A stretch of DNA of 64,000 nucleotides from Phycisphaerales bacterium (lineage in GTDB: Bacteria; Planctomycetota; Phycisphaerae; Phycisphaerales; UBA1924): the NCBI GenBank assembly GCA_028289195.1, contig JANQQR010000009.1:1-64000 (forward strand), read 5' to 3'. The notes below the pieces were generated by a model. It ran no database searches and had not been told where the DNA came from. It was given only the letters and a program-made list of their open reading frames with translations. Position 1 is the first letter of the stretch. Each line of letters begins with the position of its first letter. This document shows positions 25,879-34,106 of the stretch, piece after piece. A program made the translations under genes and the position numbers.

Positions 25879-27084
25879 CTACAGATTCCCGCGCCGCTCC
25901 TGCTCGAGCTCCAGCGCCTCGAACAGCGCCTTGAAGTTGCCCTTGCCGAAGCTCTGGCTGCCGCGACGAGAGATGATCTCGAAGAACAGCGTCGGGCGGT
26001 CCTGCAGCGGCTTGGTGAACAGTTGGAGCAGGTAGCCCTCGTCGTCGGCGTCGACCAGGATGCCCAGGTCCTTGACGCGCTGGTGGTCTTCCTTGACGGC
26101 CTCGTGGCCGTGGGCCTTGAGGGTGGTGTTCACGCGGTCCCAGACGGACTCGTAGTAGGTGTCGGGCAGCGCGAGGAAGTCGACGCCGCGGCTGCGCAGG
26201 GCGGCCACCGAGGCGAGCTCGTCGTCGGTGCGGAGCGCCAGGTGCTGCACGCCCGGGGTCATGTTGTGCCACTCGAGGTACTCGAGGATCTGCGACTTCT
26301 TTTTCCCGTCGGCGGGCTCGTTGATCGGCATCTTGATCAGGTGGTTGCCCGAGGCCATGACCTTGGACATGAGCGCCGAGTACTCGGTCGAGATGTCCTT
26401 GTCGTCGAAGTGCTTGAACATCTTGAACTCCAAGACGCTCTCGTACCAGTCGACCCAGTGGTTCATCTTGCCCTCTTCGACGTTGCCCACGCAGTGGTCG
26501 ACGTACTTGAGGCCGCAGGGGTTCTTCTTGTTGTACTCGTTGAGCGCGAAGCCCTCGATCTTCTTGAAGCCCGGGCCGATCAGGCCGCCCTTCTTGACGT
26601 TGGTCAGCTCGTAGTCGCCGGTGCGGCTGACGAACGTGTGCTGCACGCGCCCGTAGGTCTTGATCGAGGCGAAGGTGATCGAGCCGTTCTCGTCGCTGAG
26701 GGTCTGCGGCTCGGCTGCGACCTCGGCGCCGTTGGCGACGGCGCGCTCGAAGGCCTTCTCGGCGTCGAACACCGTCAGGGCGATGTCCTTGACGCCGTCG
26801 CCGTAGAGCCTGATCTCGTCGGCCGAGGCGTGGTCGGCGCTGAGCGGCGTGGTCAGCAGCAGGCGGATGTTGCCCTGGGTCAGCAGGTAGTTCGCCTCGT
26901 CGCGGCTGCCCGTGGTTAGGTCGGCGACCTGGTCGACCTGAAAGCCGAAGGTGTGGGCGTAGAAGTAGGCGGCCTGCTTGGCGTTGCCCACATAGAAGCG
27001 GACGTGGTCGACATCGATCAGCGTCAGGGGATCGTTGCGATCGAGGTCGGCGGGGGAGGTCGAGGTGGCTTGGGCAGTCGTCAT
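25879..27084 (-). CDS. hppD: 4-hydroxyphenylpyruvate dioxygenase
   Basis: 401 residues, in the usual range. GGAGGAG lies 8 nt before ATG 27084. Two VOC-type halves are present, and the Fe(II) ligands are visible in order: His197 in YVDHCVG, His281 in GVQHLAL and Glu369 in LFFEIISRRG. The C-terminal motif GNFKALFEALE is typical. The enzyme turns 4-hydroxyphenylpyruvate into homogentisate, the substrate of HmgA encoded at 13708-15030. It is divergent from an Lrp/AsnC regulator; a good sigma-70-like promoter and an inverted repeat lie in the shared gap, so control by that regulator is likely. Confidence 0.96.
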   Translation of the reverse strand: MTTAQATSTSPADLDRNDPLTLIDVDHVRFYVGNAKQAAYFYAHTFGFQVDQVADLTTGSRDEANYLLTQGNIRLLLTTPLSADHASADEIRLYGDGVKDIALTVFDAEKAFERAVANGAEVAAEPQTLSDENGSITFASIKTYGRVQHTFVSRTGDYELTNVKKGGLIGPGFKKIEGFALNEYNKKNPCGLKYVDHCVGNVEEGKMNHWVDWYESVLEFKMFKHFDDKDISTEYSALMSKVMASGNHLIKMPINEPADGKKKSQILEYLEWHNMTPGVQHLALRTDDELASVAALRSRGVDFLALPDTYYESVWDRVNTTLKAHGHEAVKEDHQRVKDLGILVDADDEGYLLQLFTKPLQDRPTLFFEIISRRGSQSFGKGNFKALFEALELEQERRGNL

Positions 27085-27144
27085 GGTCGGGCTCCTCCGG
27101 TGTTTGGCCGCTTGGATGGGTTGATGCGGGTTGCCGCGCCCCAG

Positions 27145-27173
27145 ATTCTGAGGGGTTTGGGTCGTTCTGACAA
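27145..27173 (-). promoter_or_regulatory. sigma-70-type promoter of hppD
   Basis: On the minus strand TTGTCA (27173-27168), a 17-nt spacer and CAGAAT (27150-27145) match -35 and -10 boxes. The predicted leader is about 55 nt and contains the GGAGGAG ribosome site. Confidence 0.55.
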
Positions 27174-27179
27174 CGGATT

Positions 27180-27207
27180 ATTCGCCGAAGAAGGGGCTGA
27201 GGCGAAT
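27180..27207. promoter_or_regulatory. inverted repeat, candidate Lrp/AsnC-type operator
   Basis: ATTCGCC and GGCGAAT face each other across a 14-nt AG-rich spacer, so arm centres are 21 bp apart (two helical turns). It lies just upstream of the hppD -35 box and 130 bp before the divergent regulator gene. Confidence 0.45.
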
Positions 27208-27336
27208 TTTCTGCCAGCAGAGCGGGCCGAAGAGGGCCTAGACTGGGCCCGATCGGGGCCGGGCCGGAGCCCGTGCGCCGAATCGAGATGCCGATCGCGG
27301 GCGTTCGGCCTGCGATCGTTCGGCGAGAGGGCACCG

Positions 27337-27909
27337 GTGGCGCAGCAGAATCGAAGAACATCAGGCAACGGCGGATCGGCCAACGGGCGGAACGGGTCGA
27401 AGAACGCCGGCGCGGGACGCGGCCGGGTCCGGTTCGACGACATCGATCTGGCGATCCTCGACCAGCTCCAGGCGGACTGCAAGATCACCAACGCGATGCT
27501 CGCCCAGCGCGTGGGCATCTCGCCCCCGTCGACGCTCGAGCGCGTGAAGAAGCTCGAGGCCTCGGGCATCGTGCGCGGCTACGTCGCGATGCTCGACGCG
27601 GCGCTCGTCGACAAGTCGATCAGCGCGATAGTCCACGTGACCCTGCGCGAGCACGGCGAGGAACGCCTCAACGAGTTCAAGGAGGCGGCCGCCAGCTTCG
27701 ACGAGGTGCAGAACGCCTGGCACACCGCCGGCGAAGAGGACTTCATCCTCAAGGTGCTCGTGACAGACATGAACGAGTACGAGCGCTTCGTCGTGCACCG
27801 CCTCAGCGCGATCCCGAACATCGGGCGGGTGCGCACGAGCTTCTGCCTCAGTGCATTCAAGGACGAGACACGCGTGCCCCTTGACGCGGTCGCGCAGAGC
27901 GCCGAGTAG
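27337..27909 (+). CDS. Lrp/AsnC-family transcriptional regulator
   Basis: 190 residues from GTG 27337 with GAGAGG about 7 nt upstream. A 25-residue Gly/Asn/Arg-rich leader comes before the winged-helix domain (DDIDLAILDQLQADCKITN, recognition helix ISPPSTLERVKKLE, wing ASGIVRGYVAMLD). The C-terminal RAM/AsnC effector domain follows (SAIVHVTLREHGEE to VRTSFCLSAFKDE). Lrp-type proteins form octamers and respond to amino acids. Its divergent position next to hppD suggests that it senses an aromatic amino acid or pathway intermediate and controls tyrosine catabolism; that is inference from context. Confidence 0.9.
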   Translation: MAQQNRRTSGNGGSANGRNGSKNAGAGRGRVRFDDIDLAILDQLQADCKITNAMLAQRVGISPPSTLERVKKLEASGIVRGYVAMLDAALVDKSISAIVHVTLREHGEERLNEFKEAAASFDEVQNAWHTAGEEDFILKVLVTDMNEYERFVVHRLSAIPNIGRVRTSFCLSAFKDETRVPLDAVAQSAE

Positions 27910-27915
27910 GCCGCG

Positions 27916-29247
27916 TCATTCCCGCGTCGGGTGCGCCAGGCGTTCGGTGGCGATCTCCATGAGCAGCCCGCCCAGGCGCGTCGGGTAGTCCTCGGGCATG
28001 GCCCAGAGAACGGGAGATGTCTCGCCGTCGCGCTCCCCGGGAACCAGCCCGCGTTCGGCGGCGGTGAGGTCGGTCCGGACCGAAAGGATCAGGTCCGAGC
28101 TGGCCCACGGGTGATCGAACCAGTAACGGTGGCCGGTGATGTCGAATCCGCGGTTGTCGGCACCCAGCGAGACGTTGATCGCCTCGAATCGCTCGAGCGC
28201 CTCGACGCGGGCCACCTGCTCCGCGTCCAGCGACGGGGCGGTTTGGCCGATCCGCTGGCCGCCGCCCATGAACCGAGCGGCGGAGCTCAGGGCGTCGTCC
28301 ACGTCGGTCGCGGTGACGATCACGCGATCGCTCAGGTCGTGGATCGTCTCGATGACCTCCATGAACCGGCTCTTGCTGACATCGCCGGCCGCGAAGTACG
28401 CGGTCCCGATCCGCAGGCGCTCGCGAATCGCTTCGGCGGGTTCGTCCGGGTACCGATTTCGGAGAATCTCGTAGGTGTCGGTCAGCACCCGGCAGCCGGC
28501 GCTCCAGGCGATGATGTGGATCCGGCGCGCCTCGGTGTGCCCGGCGAGCAGCTCGATCAGCGTAGCAAGCTCGTCGGATGCGCGGCGCCCGCGCGCGACG
28601 TCGTTGCCCACCGCGTAGGCGAAGAGGTTCTGGCGGGTCGGCCATGAGAAGGCGACGGAGGTCATGTCGCGCCCTGTGAAGTGGTCGAGCTGGGCCGCGT
28701 AGGCGCAGGCGTTGTAGAAGTTGACCTTCGCGCCGTGGACGTAGATCAGGATGTCCTTCGAGCGGGCGTCCTGGATGGCGTCGTTCATGTCCTCGAGCAC
28801 CCAACCGGCCTGCGAGGGCGACGCGGCTTCGTCGAGCGATGTGCCGGGGAGAACGCTCCCCGCTTCGATCACACCCGCGAGAGAAAGCGGGACCACGCTT
28901 CGGCGCTCGGCGGTGGACGATGCCTCGACAAGCTCGCGCCACTGCTCGTAGCGGGGGCCGAAGGCGATCAGCGCGAGCCCCATCGAGATCTCGTCGGTCT
29001 CGGTGTTCCCGTAATCGATCCGCTGCACGTGGTCCGTGCGTTTGCGTGTGGTGGCGTAATAGACGCGTCGCGGCGTCCAGCGCTCGGCCTCCGGGATGTG
29101 CGCCAGCGGGGCCAGGCCGACCTCGGTGTAGAGGACGGGGGTGGGCATGAGGGGGACGGTGCCGACGCCGCAGCCGGAAAGGATGGACGCGAGCAGCGCG
29201 CCGGACGCGACGAGGAGCAGGGCACGGGTCGGTCGTTTCGCTGGCAT
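27916..29247 (-). CDS. DUF900-type alpha/beta-hydrolase lipoprotein
   Basis: 443 residues. A lipoprotein signal with lipobox LSGC (Cys26) marks the N-terminus. The first part includes the motif RRVYYATTRKRT typical of DUF900 hydrolases. The alpha/beta-hydrolase core follows: DILIYVHGAKVNFYNA (oxyanion region) and IHIIAWSAGCRVL, the nucleophile elbow xWSxG with Ser as catalytic residue; a His near the C-terminus (DITGHRYWFDHPW) may complete the triad. Related proteins are lipase or esterase-like with unknown substrate. TATCCT at 29257-29262 is 9 nt before the ATG. It converges on the Lrp gene with 6 bp between stops. Confidence 0.85.
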   Translation of the reverse strand: MPAKRPTRALLLVASGALLASILSGCGVGTVPLMPTPVLYTEVGLAPLAHIPEAERWTPRRVYYATTRKRTDHVQRIDYGNTETDEISMGLALIAFGPRYEQWRELVEASSTAERRSVVPLSLAGVIEAGSVLPGTSLDEAASPSQAGWVLEDMNDAIQDARSKDILIYVHGAKVNFYNACAYAAQLDHFTGRDMTSVAFSWPTRQNLFAYAVGNDVARGRRASDELATLIELLAGHTEARRIHIIAWSAGCRVLTDTYEILRNRYPDEPAEAIRERLRIGTAYFAAGDVSKSRFMEVIETIHDLSDRVIVTATDVDDALSSAARFMGGGQRIGQTAPSLDAEQVARVEALERFEAINVSLGADNRGFDITGHRYWFDHPWASSDLILSVRTDLTAAERGLVPGERDGETSPVLWAMPEDYPTRLGGLLMEIATERLAHPTRE

Positions 29248-29318
29248 GGTCGGGTGAGGATACGCCCATTCGCCGGGGAGTTTGTTCCGGCCGGGCGAGG
29301 GGGGATAATCCAGCACCG

Positions 29319-30302
29319 ATGGCAGGCGTCATCCGCAACATCACGAGCACGATCGCGCACTGGCCGGAGGTCATCGCCGATGCGCTCGGCCTCAAGGCCG
29401 GCGACGAGGCGCGCCCGGCGACGGGGCGCCTGCCCGAGCGGGACCGGTGGGAGGCGTCGCGCTTCGCATCGGTCTGGCTGGGGCACGCCACGGCGCTGCT
29501 GCGCCTGGGGCGGACCACGGTGCTGACCGATCCGGTGCTCTCGGATCGCGCCGGCGTCGACATCGGGCCGGTGCGCCTGGGGCGGAAGCGGTCCTCGGCG
29601 CTGCCCGAGGACCTGGACGCGGCGCTGCCCCCTGTCGACGTGGTGCTGCTCAGCCACGCGCACCTGGACCACTGGGACCGGCGCACGCTGGAGCGCTTCG
29701 CGCACCGGCACACGACGGCGGTGATCCCGCGCGGGACGAGGCGTCTGTTGCCGCGGGGGTTCGGGGCTGTGGTGGAACTGGCGTCCGATCAGGACGTGGA
29801 GATCGCGGACCAGCACATCACCGCGATCGAGCCCGAGCACTGGGGGGCGCGGTTCCTGTGGGACAGCCACCGGGGGTGCAACGCCTACCTGCTCGAGCCC
29901 GAGGGCCCCGAGCACAACCGCGCGCTGTTCGTGGGCGACAGCGCACACACCGACGTGTTCGACGTGCTGGCCGATCGCCACCCGCTGGACCCGAGCCGCT
30001 TCCCGCGCTCCGGCGTGGATCTCGCGCTCATGGGCATCGGCGGGTACCACCTCGAAGAGCACCACGCGACGCCCGAGCAGGTAGCCGACATGGCGCGCCG
30101 GATGAACGCAAGCCTGCTGATGCCGATCCACCACGCGACATTCCGGGGCGAGAAGGAACCGATCGATGAGCCGCTGGAGCGCTTGCTGGCGGCGTGGGAC
30201 CCGGGGCGGATCGTGTGCGGGCGTGTGGGGGAGAGCTGGTTTGGTGTTGGTCGCGACCGCGAAGGAGATTCCGGCTCAGAATCCGGCGAGCCGGTGCTTT
30301 AG
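29319..30302 (+). CDS. MBL-fold metallo-hydrolase (UlaG / NAPE-PLD-like)
   Basis: 327 residues. The metal motif SHAHLDHWD begins at Ser112 (His113, His115, Asp117, His118). Other ligands are visible in EPEHWGAR, VGDSAHTDVF and MPIHHATF. This pattern fits the RomA/UlaG and N-acyl-phosphatidylethanolamine phospholipase D group of zinc hydrolases. No signal peptide, so cytosolic. The start ATG 29319 follows GATAATCC by 7-9 nt, in line with a leaderless transcript. Its stop overlaps the stop of the convergent PaiB-like gene by 4 bp. The last 25 residues are low complexity. Confidence 0.88.
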   Translation: MAGVIRNITSTIAHWPEVIADALGLKAGDEARPATGRLPERDRWEASRFASVWLGHATALLRLGRTTVLTDPVLSDRAGVDIGPVRLGRKRSSALPEDLDAALPPVDVVLLSHAHLDHWDRRTLERFAHRHTTAVIPRGTRRLLPRGFGAVVELASDQDVEIADQHITAIEPEHWGARFLWDSHRGCNAYLLEPEGPEHNRALFVGDSAHTDVFDVLADRHPLDPSRFPRSGVDLALMGIGGYHLEEHHATPEQVADMARRMNASLLMPIHHATFRGEKEPIDEPLERLLAAWDPGRIVCGRVGESWFGVGRDREGDSGSESGEPVL

Positions 30303-30940
30303 CCGTCCGTCTGATCGCGGATCTTCTGAGCGATCGCTCGAGACTCATCTCGCGGGCACTTCATCAGGTGGTCGGCGACGGAGCGCCGGTCTTCCTCGTC
30401 GAACGTCTGGTGCAGCTTGGAGATGGTCTCGACGGAGTCGATGTCGATCGTGAAGGCCGTCACCGCGGGGTGGAGGCGCTCGATGTAGCCCTCGGGGGCC
30501 ATGGTCGTGTCCCAGGTGGGGTAGTCGCCGGCCTCGGCGTAATGGGGCTCGATGAGGGTCGAGAGGTCGTCGATCAGTGTGCGGAAGAACGCGATGTCGC
30601 CGTTGGTGCGCGCCCGGCCGCGCACGCGCACCTCTTCGTAGTCGTAGGTGCCGCCGCGCACGGGCTTGGCTCGCCAGTGGGGGGAGACGTAGGTCGAGGG
30701 TCCTGAGAACACGACGAGCACCTCGGAGCCGTCGAGGCCCGTCGCCTGTGGGTTCTGGGCGTTGAGGTGGGCGCGGAGGGTCGCGGGGTTCCCGGCATTG
30801 TCTGTTGTTGTGACCAACGGGACGCGCGTGGCGTGGAGGCCGTCGTGGGAGGTGATCAGGTGCGCAAAGGGGTGCGTGCCCATCAAGTCGAGGGCGGCCT
30901 TTGGTTCGGTGATGTGGCGCCATTTCGGCGGGTAGGTCAT
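30299..30940 (-). CDS. PaiB-like FMN-binding protein
   Basis: 213 residues from ATG 30940 with GGAG about 10 nt upstream. It starts MTYPPKWRHITEPKAALDLM and contains VVFSGPSTYVSPHWRAKP and EGYIERLHPAVTAFTIDID, which match the PaiB family (split-barrel FMN-binding fold). Bacillus PaiB was first described as a negative regulator of sporulation and protease genes; most homologs are likely flavin-binding oxidases or reductases. The gene is alone on its strand. A function beyond FMN binding is not supported here. Confidence 0.8.
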   Translation of the reverse strand: MTYPPKWRHITEPKAALDLMGTHPFAHLITSHDGLHATRVPLVTTTDNAGNPATLRAHLNAQNPQATGLDGSEVLVVFSGPSTYVSPHWRAKPVRGGTYDYEEVRVRGRARTNGDIAFFRTLIDDLSTLIEPHYAEAGDYPTWDTTMAPEGYIERLHPAVTAFTIDIDSVETISKLHQTFDEEDRRSVADHLMKCPRDESRAIAQKIRDQTDG

Positions 30941-31114
30941 CGCGTGTGTTCTCCGACACCGGTGGGCGACGCGCATTGTCGCGGTCACCGGCCGGCCTCA
31001 TAGTATGCGCAGAGGCGTACGGGCCCGGGCCCTGAAATGCCCGGGCACCGCTCGCCAAGAACCCGGTACGCGATACCCCGCGCGCGCGACGATCGGGGAT
31101 TGGGAGACGAGGCG

Positions 31115-33142
31115 ATGGTGCAGACGAGGATGATGATGGCGCTGGCTGCCGCTGCGTGTGCGATCCCGGCGCAGGCCGAGCCGGCCAGGCCGGGGTCCGT
31201 CGGGCCCGTGAGCGTGGTCGATGTCGATGCCGGCGAGATCCGGGCCATGCAGCGGATCGAGATCGATGGCGAATCGATCGGGGGCGTCACGCGATTCGAG
31301 GGGATGAGCGCCGGCGAGGTGCTCTACGCCGTGCCCGGGCTGATCGATTCGCACGTGCACTATTCGCCGGCGCCGATCCTGAACGGGCTGCAGATGATCG
31401 CCCACGGCGTGGTGATGGTCCGCGACCTCGGCGCCGCGACGACCGACATCCTCGAGATCCGCGATGAACTCGAATCGGGCTCGATGCTGGGCCCGGCGAT
31501 GATCTGTTCCGGGGCGATCGTCGACGGCAGCCCGCCGATCTGGCCGTTCAGCGAGGAGTGCTCGACGCCCGAAGAGGCGCGGGCAGCGGTGCGCAAGCTG
31601 GCGAACGCGGGCGTCGACTTCATCAAGGTCTACTCGCGCCTTAAGCCCGAGGTCTACGCGGCCGCATGCGACGAGGCGCGGGCCCTCGGGCTTCGCGCAG
31701 TCGGCCACATCCCCGAGTCGGTCGATATCGACGGCGCGATCGCGGCGGGGCAGTACACGAACGAGCATCTCATGCGCATGCCGTCGGAGTTCGTGCCGCG
31801 CGCCCGCCAGGGCGAAGGGTCGCCGATGCCCGACTGGTGGTGGCACTACGAGGAGGCGGACCCCGCGGACATCGACGCGTTCTGCGCCAAGATCGCCGGC
31901 AGCGGCATGGTGCAGTGCCCGACGCTCATCGTGACCGAGGGCATCCGCAAGGCCGGCGACGGCACGGGCGTCGAAGACGAGCGGATGCGCTACGTCGCGC
32001 CAACGCTCAAGCAGTTCTGGAACATGCCGATGTACGCCCGGTGGGGCGAGACGCTGGCCAGGACCAACCCGTACCGGCTCGACCTCGTCGGTCGTTTGCA
32101 CGAGGCGGGCGTGATCATCGTGGCGGGGACGGACCTGGCGAACCCGTTCGTGTTCGCCGGCTCGGGCCTGCACGAGGAGGTCGGCCTGCTGATGGACGCC
32201 GGCATGGACGACCGCGCAGCGCTCGCCAGCGCGACGACGGTGCCGGCAAGGGTGTTCGATGTCGACGACCGGTTCGGCGCGATCGAGCCGGGTCGAGAAG
32301 CGTCGTTCTTCCTCACCCCGGTGAACCCGCTTGAGGACCTGCGCGGCGCGCTGGCGTCGATGCACGCTGTCGTGCACCGCGGCACGTACTACGGGCGCGA
32401 GGACTTGGACGAGCTGATGGAGCGCTCGGCGCGGGAGGCGTCGGGAGAGATGGTGGCCGAGGAGCCGGCGGGCGACAAGCGCGCCATCGTCGGCGAGGTC
32501 ATCCACCAGGGCCGGTACGAGCTCATGTTCGGGCAGTTCCCTGCGGGACACGAGGAGTTTGTGATCACCCGCACAGACGACGGGTCATACCGCATTTACT
32601 CGTCTGTGCGCCCCGGCAACGGGCCGCAGGCGCCGTCGGATTCGGTGTACTACCTCGACGCGCAGAAGCGTCTGGTGAAGGTCGAATACAACGTCGATTC
32701 CCGCAACCCGACGAGCGTGGTGTACGAGATCGACGCCGACGAGGTCACCACGACCGTCTACGCCGAGGACGGCTCGGTCGCCGAGCGCACGACCGGGACG
32801 CTGGGCGAAGACGGGACGCTCGCCGGGCTCAGCTGGGTGTCGAACTTCTTCGCGACCGACGACCTGGGCGTCCACGCCATGGAAGTCGGTGAGCGCCACG
32901 AGTACACCAGCGCCGGGTTCGGCTGGTCGGGCACCAGCATCGGCAAGGCGCCCGCGTCGCTCGCCCGGGTTGAGGATGCGCCCGCGTTCGAGGGCGGCGA
33001 CGTCTGCCGCGTGTTCGACGGCGAGGCCCAGACGCCGATGGGCATGATGAAGACCCGCTCGTGGGTCGACGCCGAGGGTGTGACCGTGCGCGCCCGGCTG
33101 GTCATGCCGTTCGGGACGCTCACGGCTGAGCTTGAGAACTAG
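31115..33142 (+). CDS. exported amidohydrolase with extra C-terminal beta domain
   Basis: 675 residues; GGGAG lies about 8 nt before ATG 31115. The signal peptide ends near IPAQA. The binuclear metal centre of the amidohydrolase superfamily is fully visible: His80 and His82 in SHVHYS, Lys171 (carbamate) in DFIKVY, His198 in AVGHIPE, His218 in NEHLMRM and Asp340 in AGTDLAN. Such exported members include imidazolonepropionase-like and dipeptidase-like enzymes; the substrate is unknown. After residue 435 comes about 240 residues of beta-rich sequence (VYYLDAQKRLVKVEYNVD) resembling a lipid- or sugar-binding domain not part of the usual fold. Confidence 0.85.
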   Translation: MVQTRMMMALAAAACAIPAQAEPARPGSVGPVSVVDVDAGEIRAMQRIEIDGESIGGVTRFEGMSAGEVLYAVPGLIDSHVHYSPAPILNGLQMIAHGVVMVRDLGAATTDILEIRDELESGSMLGPAMICSGAIVDGSPPIWPFSEECSTPEEARAAVRKLANAGVDFIKVYSRLKPEVYAAACDEARALGLRAVGHIPESVDIDGAIAAGQYTNEHLMRMPSEFVPRARQGEGSPMPDWWWHYEEADPADIDAFCAKIAGSGMVQCPTLIVTEGIRKAGDGTGVEDERMRYVAPTLKQFWNMPMYARWGETLARTNPYRLDLVGRLHEAGVIIVAGTDLANPFVFAGSGLHEEVGLLMDAGMDDRAALASATTVPARVFDVDDRFGAIEPGREASFFLTPVNPLEDLRGALASMHAVVHRGTYYGREDLDELMERSAREASGEMVAEEPAGDKRAIVGEVIHQGRYELMFGQFPAGHEEFVITRTDDGSYRIYSSVRPGNGPQAPSDSVYYLDAQKRLVKVEYNVDSRNPTSVVYEIDADEVTTTVYAEDGSVAERTTGTLGEDGTLAGLSWVSNFFATDDLGVHAMEVGERHEYTSAGFGWSGTSIGKAPASLARVEDAPAFEGGDVCRVFDGEAQTPMGMMKTRSWVDAEGVTVRARLVMPFGTLTAELEN

Positions 33143-33176
33143 CCGATCGGATTCCCGGCGAGACGCCCCGGGCGCA

Positions 33177-33884
33177 TCAACGGCGCCTGCGCGCCGCACC
33201 GGTGATCGCCAGCGCGAGGAGCGGCAGCCCCGCGGGAGCGGGAATCTCTCTGATCTGAAGAGTGATCAGCGCGAGGTCGTCGGACGTGTCGCCGTTGTTG
33301 GAGTGCACGAGATCGATGAGGGTCCCCGGCTCGACGTCCGAGACCTCGATCGAGAACGTCTCGCCGACGAGATTGTCCTGGACGATCTCGATTGTTCTGC
33401 GACGGATGCCGTCGACGTAAAGAAACAGCTCCAAGCCGTTGCCCCCGGCGACGTCCTTCCGCGCGCTCCCGTCGATCGAGAGCATCGAGGGCACGCCGGG
33501 CCCCGCCGTCCAGCGCAGGAACACCCACTCGGAACCGGGAGCATTCGAGTACATCCCGAGCTCGGAGCTGTTCTCGGCGGTGAGCGAGGTGGTGTTGAAC
33601 CCATCGACGTGCAGGAAGTCCGGGCTCTCGTAGCCGGGAATCATCGTGTCCCAGGCGAGAGTCTGGAGAGTCGGGTCGACGGTCGGGTTCGCGTTGTTGG
33701 CGAGCAGGTACTCCCAGACACCGATCCCGGCCGAGTCCGGCGGGCTGTTCGTGTCGCCGGGGATCATCCCCGGGACCCAGTCGGCGCGGGCGTCTGCGAT
33801 AAGCGCCCCGCCAGCCCAGGCTGCCGATGTTGACAGCGCGAGCGCAGCGACGGACGCGGGGGCGACGATTCTGAGGGCTCTCAT
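33177..33884 (-). CDS. PEP-CTERM-type secreted protein
   Basis: 235 residues. Signal peptide ends AAWAGG. The body is a concanavalin/LamG-like beta domain without recognised active residues (WVFLRWTAGPGVPSML, LELFLYVDGI). The C-terminus IPAPAGLPLLALAITGAARRRR is a PEP-CTERM-like sorting signal with a Pro motif, a short hydrophobic helix and an Arg tail, pointing to exosortase-type processing. It converges on the amidohydrolase gene. Function unknown, probably surface or matrix protein. Confidence 0.82.
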   Translation of the reverse strand: MRALRIVAPASVAALALSTSAAWAGGALIADARADWVPGMIPGDTNSPPDSAGIGVWEYLLANNANPTVDPTLQTLAWDTMIPGYESPDFLHVDGFNTTSLTAENSSELGMYSNAPGSEWVFLRWTAGPGVPSMLSIDGSARKDVAGGNGLELFLYVDGIRRRTIEIVQDNLVGETFSIEVSDVEPGTLIDLVHSNNGDTSDDLALITLQIREIPAPAGLPLLALAITGAARRRR

Positions 33885-34010
33885 TCTCTGACTCCATGCG
33901 CCGGTGCCTGTGCGGGACGCCGGCCTCTCTTTCCTCTGTGCAGGATCAGCCTAGCCCAATACGCGGCGTGGTCCAGCGGGGATCTGCAAAAACGACGCCC
34001 GCGGCGCGCC

Positions 34011-34054
34011 AAACCCAAAACGACAGCGGCTCCCCGGAGGAGGTCGGGGAGCCG
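34011..34054 (-). terminator. rho-independent terminator of the fibro-slime gene
   Basis: Perfect 9-bp stem CGGCTCCCC / GGGGAGCCG (34027-34054) with a 10-nt loop. On the minus strand it is followed by GTCGTTTTGGGTTT. It lies 53 nt after the stop at 34107. Confidence 0.75.
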
Positions 34055-34106
34055 TGCCGGTGTTGCTTCCGAGGGAGGAGGTCCTCGGGGATCTGAGGCT
34101 TGGTGA

